NCBI GenBank assembly: GCA_018065965.1
Contig: JAGHSH010000200.1
Location: 1 to 10,648, forward strand
Source: Candidatus Apopatocola equi
GTDB taxonomy: Bacteria > Bacillota > Clostridia > Oscillospirales > Oscillospiraceae
Direction of reading: 5' to 3'
DNA length: 10,648 nt
This document shows positions 7,218 to 10,648 of the stretch, piece after piece. The notes beneath the pieces are model-generated. The model ran no database searches. It saw only the letters and a list, made by a program, of their open reading frames with translations, and was not told where the DNA came from. Positions within the stretch are counted from its first letter, which is position 1, and the number at the start of each line of letters is the position of its first letter. The position numbers were made by a program, and so were the translations under genes.

Positions 7218-7913
7218 TTGGAAGCGAAACGAGTGACCCTTTTTGCCGGCCATTACGGCAGCGGCAAGACCAACATCGCCATCAATTACGCCGAATGGCT
7301 CCGCGCCTCGGGTCGGCAGGTGACGGTGGCGGATCTGGATATCGTGAACCCCTATTTCCGCACACAGGACAGCCGGGAGCGTCTGCTCTCCCAGGGTATC
7401 GGCCTGATCGTCTCTCCCTTTGCCGGAAGCAATCTGGACGCGCCCGCTATGCCGGCGGAAACCTATGCGCTGCTCTCCGATCCGGCGTGCAGCGCCGTAC
7501 TGGATGTGGGCGGCGATGAGCGGGGCGCCCTGGCGTTGGGACGCTACAGCCGCAGCATCCGGGAGGAGGGCGACTATGAAATGCTCTTTGTCCTCAATAC
7601 CTGCCGTCCGCTGACGAGGACGGTCGAAGAGGCGCTGGAGGTCATGGGAGAGATCGAAGAAGCCTGCTCCCTGCCCTTCACCGCGCTGGTACACAACAGC
7701 AATCTGGGGCCCCACACCGATGCGGAAACCGTTCTGACCGGTGCGGAGACGGCCCGGGCGCTCTCGGCGCGCACGGGTCTGCCCATCAAAATGCACTGTG
7801 CCGGGGTATCGATCTGCCGATCACTGGAGGGAATGGACGAACCTGTGTTCCCCCTGCGTCTGCAGCGTCTGTATTATCAACTGATGGAAGGAGACAAGCC
7901 ATGGCAAAACTGA
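7218..7913 (+). CDS. P-loop ATPase of the MinD/CobQ-like type
   Basis: 231 residues. The chosen start is TTG at 7218, 9 bases after AAGGAAG (7201-7207); a GTG at 7233 is possible but would leave the P-loop almost at the N-terminus. Walker A is GHYGSGKT (residues 11-18). ADLDIVNPYFR (38-48) supplies acidic residues after the second strand, and LDVGGDERGALALG (95-108) is the Walker B-like segment. The lone-lysine Walker A lacks the extra Lys of deviant MinD/NifH proteins (KGGxGK). Fold, length and order of motifs fit the SIMIBI-class nucleotide-binding proteins. The exact role is unknown. Its place between an acyl-CoA ligase and the ferredoxin subunit, with its 3' end overlapping the ferredoxin gene by 13 bases, suggests a part in assembling, activating or energising the oxidoreductase. 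I see no signal peptide or membrane segment. Confidence 0.8.
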   Translation: MEAKRVTLFAGHYGSGKTNIAINYAEWLRASGRQVTVADLDIVNPYFRTQDSRERLLSQGIGLIVSPFAGSNLDAPAMPAETYALLSDPACSAVLDVGGDERGALALGRYSRSIREEGDYEMLFVLNTCRPLTRTVEEALEVMGEIEEACSLPFTALVHNSNLGPHTDAETVLTGAETARALSARTGLPIKMHCAGVSICRSLEGMDEPVFPLRLQRLYYQLMEGDKPWQN

Positions 7914-8107
7914 CATTTCAGGAAGAGGAATGCAAGGGCTGCGGTCTTTGCGTGCATGCCTGCCCCAAGGGACTGCTCAGCCTGTCTGTTCAGCGGCTGA
8001 ACAAAAAGGGTCATACGCCGGTCGAGCTCACGAAGCCGGAGGACTGCACCGGCTGCGCCAGCTGCGCGACCATGTGTCCGGACTGCGTGATCACGGTGGA
8101 AAAGTGA
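7901..8107 (+). CDS. 2-oxoacid:ferredoxin oxidoreductase, delta (2[4Fe-4S] ferredoxin) subunit
   Basis: 68 residues. ATG at 7901 follows GAAGGAGA (7887-7894) inside the end of the ATPase gene. Two cluster motifs are complete: CKGCGLCVHACPK (residues 11-23) and CTGCASCATMCPDC (47-60), with spacing CxxCxxCxxxCP in each, so two [4Fe-4S] clusters are predicted. The short size and the position directly before the alpha subunit match the separate ferredoxin-like subunit (KorD/VorD type) of four-subunit oxidoreductases. It would pass electrons between the catalytic core and a soluble ferredoxin. Confidence 0.93.
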   Translation: MAKLTFQEEECKGCGLCVHACPKGLLSLSVQRLNKKGHTPVELTKPEDCTGCASCATMCPDCVITVEK

Positions 8108-8120
8108 GGAGGAAAGAAAG

Positions 8121-9191
8121 ATGTCCGAGAAAGTACTGATGAAGGGAAACGAAGCTATGGCCGAGGCCGCCATCCGCTGCGGCTGCCGCCATTACTTCGG
8201 CTACCCCATTACCCCGCAGACTGAGGTCGCCGCCTATATGGCCAAGCGGATGCCCAAGATCGGCGGCGTGTTCCTGCAGGCCGAAAGCGAGATCGCCGCC
8301 ATCAACATGGTCTACGGCGTGGCCTCCACGGGCAAAAGCGCCATGACCTCCTCCTCCAGCCCCGGCATTGCTCTGAAGTGTGAGGGCATCTCCTATCTGG
8401 CCGGCGCCGACCTGCCCGCCGTCATCGTCAACGTACCGCGCGGCGGCCCCGGTCTGGGCGGCATCCAGCCCTCCCAGTCCGATTATTTCCTTGCCACCCG
8501 CGGCCCCGGTCACGGTGATTTCCATGTGGTCGTGCTCTCTCCCGCCAGCGTGCAGGAGATGGCCGATCTGACCGTGAAGGCCTTTGAGCTGGCACACAGG
8601 TACCGCATGCCCGCCATGATCCTTGCCGACGGCACCATGGGCCAGATGATGGAGCCCGTTGTCCTCCCCGAGGGAAAGCCCATAGAGGTCGACGCCTCCG
8701 ACTGGGCCGCCGTCGGCACCGAGGGGAAGAGAAAGCACCACGTGATCTCCTCTCTCTATCTCCAGCCCGAGGTTCTTGAGAAGTACAACTTCGAGCGCTA
8801 TGAGCGCTACGAAAAGGTGAAGGAAAACGAGACCGCCTGGGAGGAGTATCAGATGGAGGATGCGGAGATCTGCGTGGTGGCCCACGGCATCACCGCCCGT
8901 ATCGCCCGCAACGCCATCGTCATGGCCCGCGCCGAGGGCATCAAGGTGGGCATGATCCGTCCCATCACCCTCTGGCCCTTCCCCGAAAAGGCACTGGCTG
9001 CCGCCGCTGACAAGGTAAACAGCTTTGTCTGCGTGGAGATGAACATGGGGCAGATGAAGGAGGATGTGGAGCTGGCGATCCGCTGCCGGAAGCCCGTATC
9101 CCTGTGCAGACGCGTGGGCGGCATGATCCCCACATCCGAGGAAGTTCTGGAGCAGCTTCGCGCTGCCGCCAAGGGAGGAGAGCAGAAATGA
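8121..9191 (+). CDS. vorB: 2-oxoacid:ferredoxin oxidoreductase alpha subunit (VorB-like)
   Basis: 356 residues; ATG at 8121 follows GGAGGAAAG (8108-8116). The N-terminal pyrimidine-binding domain begins GNEAMAEAAIRCGCRHYFGYPITPQTE, with the family's GYPITP motif at 27-32, the conserved FLQAESEIAA glutamate region, and TSSSSPGIALKCEGISYLAGADLP. NVPRGGPGLGGIQPSQSDY and ATRGPGHGDFH follow. The C-terminal part (~residues 250-355) carries the transketolase-C-like domain (AHGITARIARNAI, GMIRPITLWPFP). With the beta subunit it forms the TPP site for CoA-dependent oxidative decarboxylation of a 2-oxoacid, or the reverse reductive carboxylation of an acyl-CoA. Closest in style to proteins named 3-methyl-2-oxobutanoate:ferredoxin oxidoreductase VorB, but 2-oxoglutarate (KorA-like) enzymes are similar, so substrate is not certain. 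The stop overlaps the beta start by ATGA at 9188-9191. Confidence 0.92.
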   Translation: MSEKVLMKGNEAMAEAAIRCGCRHYFGYPITPQTEVAAYMAKRMPKIGGVFLQAESEIAAINMVYGVASTGKSAMTSSSSPGIALKCEGISYLAGADLPAVIVNVPRGGPGLGGIQPSQSDYFLATRGPGHGDFHVVVLSPASVQEMADLTVKAFELAHRYRMPAMILADGTMGQMMEPVVLPEGKPIEVDASDWAAVGTEGKRKHHVISSLYLQPEVLEKYNFERYERYEKVKENETAWEEYQMEDAEICVVAHGITARIARNAIVMARAEGIKVGMIRPITLWPFPEKALAAAADKVNSFVCVEMNMGQMKEDVELAIRCRKPVSLCRRVGGMIPTSEEVLEQLRAAAKGGEQK

Positions 9192-9925
9192 TCGTTTTTG
9201 AGAAACCCAAGGCACTGACGGATGTGCCTCTGCACTATTGCCCCGGCTGCACCCACGGCATCATCCACCGTCTGGTGGCGCAGGCCATCGACAATCTGGG
9301 CATTGAGGGCCGCACCATCGGCATTGCGCCCGTGGGCTGCGCGGTCATGGCCTATGACTATTTTGCCTGCGATATGATCGAGGCCGCTCACGGCCGCGCC
9401 CCCGCCGTGGCCACCGGCGTGAAGCGTGCCATGCCCGAGAGCATCGTTTTCAGCTATCAGGGTGACGGTGATCTGGCGTCCATCGGTCTGTGCGAGACCG
9501 TCAGCACCGCGGCCCGCGGTGAGAACATCACCGTGATCTTTGTCAACAATGCCATCTACGGCATGACCGGCGGACAGATGGCTCCCACCTCCCTGCCCGG
9601 TCAGGTCACCCAGACCTCCCCCTACGGCCGCGATGTGGCCACGCAGGGCTACCCCATCAAGATCTGCGAGCTGCTTGCCACGCTGGAGGCTCCCGCCTAT
9701 CTGGAGCGGGTGGCCGTGAACAACGTGAAGAATGTGAACCGCGCCAAAAAGGCCATTGAAAAGGCCTTCCGCAATCAGGTGGAGGGGAAGGGCTTCTCTC
9801 TGGTAGAGGTCGTTTCCGCCTGTCCCACCAACTGGGGCATGGAGCCTCAGCAGGCGCTGGACTGGGTGCAGGATAAGATGATTCCCTACTACCCGCTGGG
9901 AGTCTACCGGGATAAGGAGGTCTGA
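9188..9925 (+). CDS. 2-oxoacid:ferredoxin oxidoreductase beta subunit (TPP-binding)
   Basis: 245 residues from ATG 9188, which overlaps the alpha stop and lies after AAGGGAGGAG (9171-9180). An in-frame upstream start at 9104 would run far into the alpha gene and is not used here. HYCPGCTHGIIH (residues 16-27) has the conserved CxxC of KorB/VorA-type beta subunits. GDGDLASIG (92-100) followed by NNAIYGMTGGQ (120-130) is the thiamine pyrophosphate/Mg motif (GDG...NN). MAPTSLPGQVTQTSPYGRD matches the family substrate-loop region. It holds the TPP cofactor and the catalytic carbanion chemistry, working with the alpha subunit. Stop TGA at 9923-9925 is one base before the gamma start. Confidence 0.93.
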   Translation: MIVFEKPKALTDVPLHYCPGCTHGIIHRLVAQAIDNLGIEGRTIGIAPVGCAVMAYDYFACDMIEAAHGRAPAVATGVKRAMPESIVFSYQGDGDLASIGLCETVSTAARGENITVIFVNNAIYGMTGGQMAPTSLPGQVTQTSPYGRDVATQGYPIKICELLATLEAPAYLERVAVNNVKNVNRAKKAIEKAFRNQVEGKGFSLVEVVSACPTNWGMEPQQALDWVQDKMIPYYPLGVYRDKEV

Positions 9926-9926
9926 G

Positions 9927-10469
9927 ATGGCTGATCATTCTATCGTTATCGCCGGCTTCGGCGGTCAGGGTCTGCTCTTCACCGGTAAGCTGCTGGCCTA
10001 TGGCGGGCTGGTCGAGGGCCGCGAGCTCAGCTGGCTCCCCTCCTACGGCCCTGAAATGCGCGGCGGCACGGCCAACTGCATGGTCATCCTCTCTGACGAG
10101 CCCGTGGGCAACCCGCTGGTAGACCGCCCCACGATCCTCATGGCCATGAACGCCCCCTCGCTGGAAAAGTACGAGATGCAGGTGGAACCGGGCGGCTGGA
10201 TCTTCTATGACAGCACCCTCATCCCCGCCAACGCAGGCCGGGAGGATGTAAACTACCGCGCCATTCCCGCCACGGCGCTGGCCAATGAGAACGGCGTGCC
10301 CACGCTGGCCAACATGATCCTGCTGGGTGCGATTCTGGAAGAGACCGGCTGTCTGAAGAGCGAAAGCGTCCGTCCGGCGCTGGAAAAGCTCATCCCCGCC
10401 TCCAAGGCGCAGCTGATCGACGCCGATCTGAAGGTCATCGCCCTTGGCCGCGAGACCGTGAAGAATTGA
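9927..10469 (+). CDS. 2-oxoacid:ferredoxin oxidoreductase gamma subunit
   Basis: 180 residues, normal for the family. ATG at 9927 follows AAGGAGG (9914-9920), a one-base gap from the beta stop. The N-terminus IVIAGFGGQGLLFTGKLLAYG carries the GFGGQG signature (residues 10-15), and WLPSYGPEMRGGTANCMVILSDEPVGNP is the highly kept gamma-subunit block. Later PTLANMILLGAILEETG is also typical. This domain completes the catalytic core, helping bind CoA and contact the ferredoxin subunit. The gene order delta-alpha-beta-gamma makes a complete four-subunit enzyme with no missing parts. A hairpin terminator follows 33 bases later, closing the operon. Confidence 0.93.
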   Translation: MADHSIVIAGFGGQGLLFTGKLLAYGGLVEGRELSWLPSYGPEMRGGTANCMVILSDEPVGNPLVDRPTILMAMNAPSLEKYEMQVEPGGWIFYDSTLIPANAGREDVNYRAIPATALANENGVPTLANMILLGAILEETGCLKSESVRPALEKLIPASKAQLIDADLKVIALGRETVKN

Positions 10470-10502
10470 CACACGGGCGCGTTGCAAAAAAGCGCTGAAA
10501 AA

Positions 10503-10546
10503 AGAAGCACTTAGAACTAATAAAAGGTTTTCAGTGCTTCTCTTTT
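10503..10546 (+). terminator. Intrinsic terminator after the oxidoreductase operon
   Basis: AGAAGCACT (10503-10511) and AGTGCTTCT (10533-10541) form a perfect 9-bp stem with a 21-base loop, followed by CTTTTG. The A-rich stretch before the stem can pair partly with the T run, so it may work in both directions. The T tract is short and the loop long, so efficiency may be modest, but it lies exactly where the operon should end. Confidence 0.65.
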
Positions 10547-10648
10547 GCTGTAAAATAAAGGTGTGAAGAATATAGAACAGCAGGAACAGTTTAGATCATT
10601 TGAACGCAATGGTCAACTGGTTCTTGCATTAAATTCAGAAATTTTGTT

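Noticed and set aside
9104..9187. Upstream extension of the beta subunit
   Set aside because: It would overlap the alpha gene by 88 bases. ATG 9188 has a good ribosome site, an ATGA junction and the expected family N-terminus.
8091..9215. 374-codon minus-strand frame over the alpha subunit
   Set aside because: It is antisense to a strongly conserved gene; the translation resembles no family I recognise.
10563..10648. Open frame from GTG 10563 to the window end (28 codons)
   Set aside because: It is short, has a poorly spaced ribosome site and no recognisable family; an open run of this length is likely by chance.
1..10648. CRISPR arrays, insertion sequences, tRNA/rRNA genes
   Set aside because: I saw no direct-repeat arrays, transposase genes, terminal inverted repeats or tRNA-like cloverleafs; the tRNA link is only through the T-box.

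Overview
The window is a GC-rich (clearly G/C-biased third codon positions), tightly packed, all-plus-strand metabolic locus. The T-box leader, Shine-Dalgarno sites, 2-oxoacid:ferredoxin oxidoreductase and composition suggest an anaerobic Clostridia member, probably of the Oscillospiraceae type (Flavonifractor/Oscillibacter/Intestinimonas-like). The genus is an inference from style, not from a search.

Region 1 (1-4486) is a three-gene cluster whose promoter lies outside the window. It holds the C-terminal 306 residues of a 2-isopropylmalate synthase-like protein, an 826-residue fusion of a xylose-isomerase-like TIM barrel with an acyl-CoA synthetase, and a branched-chain amino acid aminotransferase (ilvE). 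The LeuA-like protein keeps an intact LeuA regulatory domain, but its visible catalytic-domain motifs have lost the metal-binding and catalytic histidines. The TIM barrel has lost its metal-ligand glutamates. The two neighbouring genes therefore each carry what looks like a pseudoenzyme domain.

Region 2 (4487-4936) is non-coding and regulatory: a sigma-A-type promoter with an inverted repeat over its -35 box, then a complete T-box riboswitch ending in an 11-bp intrinsic terminator.

Region 3 (4937-10469) is the T-box-controlled operon. It encodes an unusual XRE-HTH/cupin/acyl-CoA synthetase three-domain protein, a P-loop ATPase, and a four-subunit 2-oxoacid:ferredoxin oxidoreductase (ferredoxin, alpha, TPP-binding beta, gamma) of the VOR/KOR class. 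It closes with a hairpin terminator at 10503-10546. The last ~100 bases are AT-rich and show no supportable gene.

Taken together, the parts form a route between branched-chain (or related) carboxylic acids and amino acids: acid to acyl-CoA (ligases), acyl-CoA + CO2 + reduced ferredoxin to 2-oxoacid (oxidoreductase in reverse), and 2-oxoacid to amino acid (IlvE). T-boxes turn genes on when a tRNA is uncharged, so this one argues for the amino-acid-making direction rather than Stickland-type degradation. The T-box specifier codon could not be fixed with confidence. Its UGGU sequence fits tRNAs with discriminator A73, which include those for Ile, Leu and Val.
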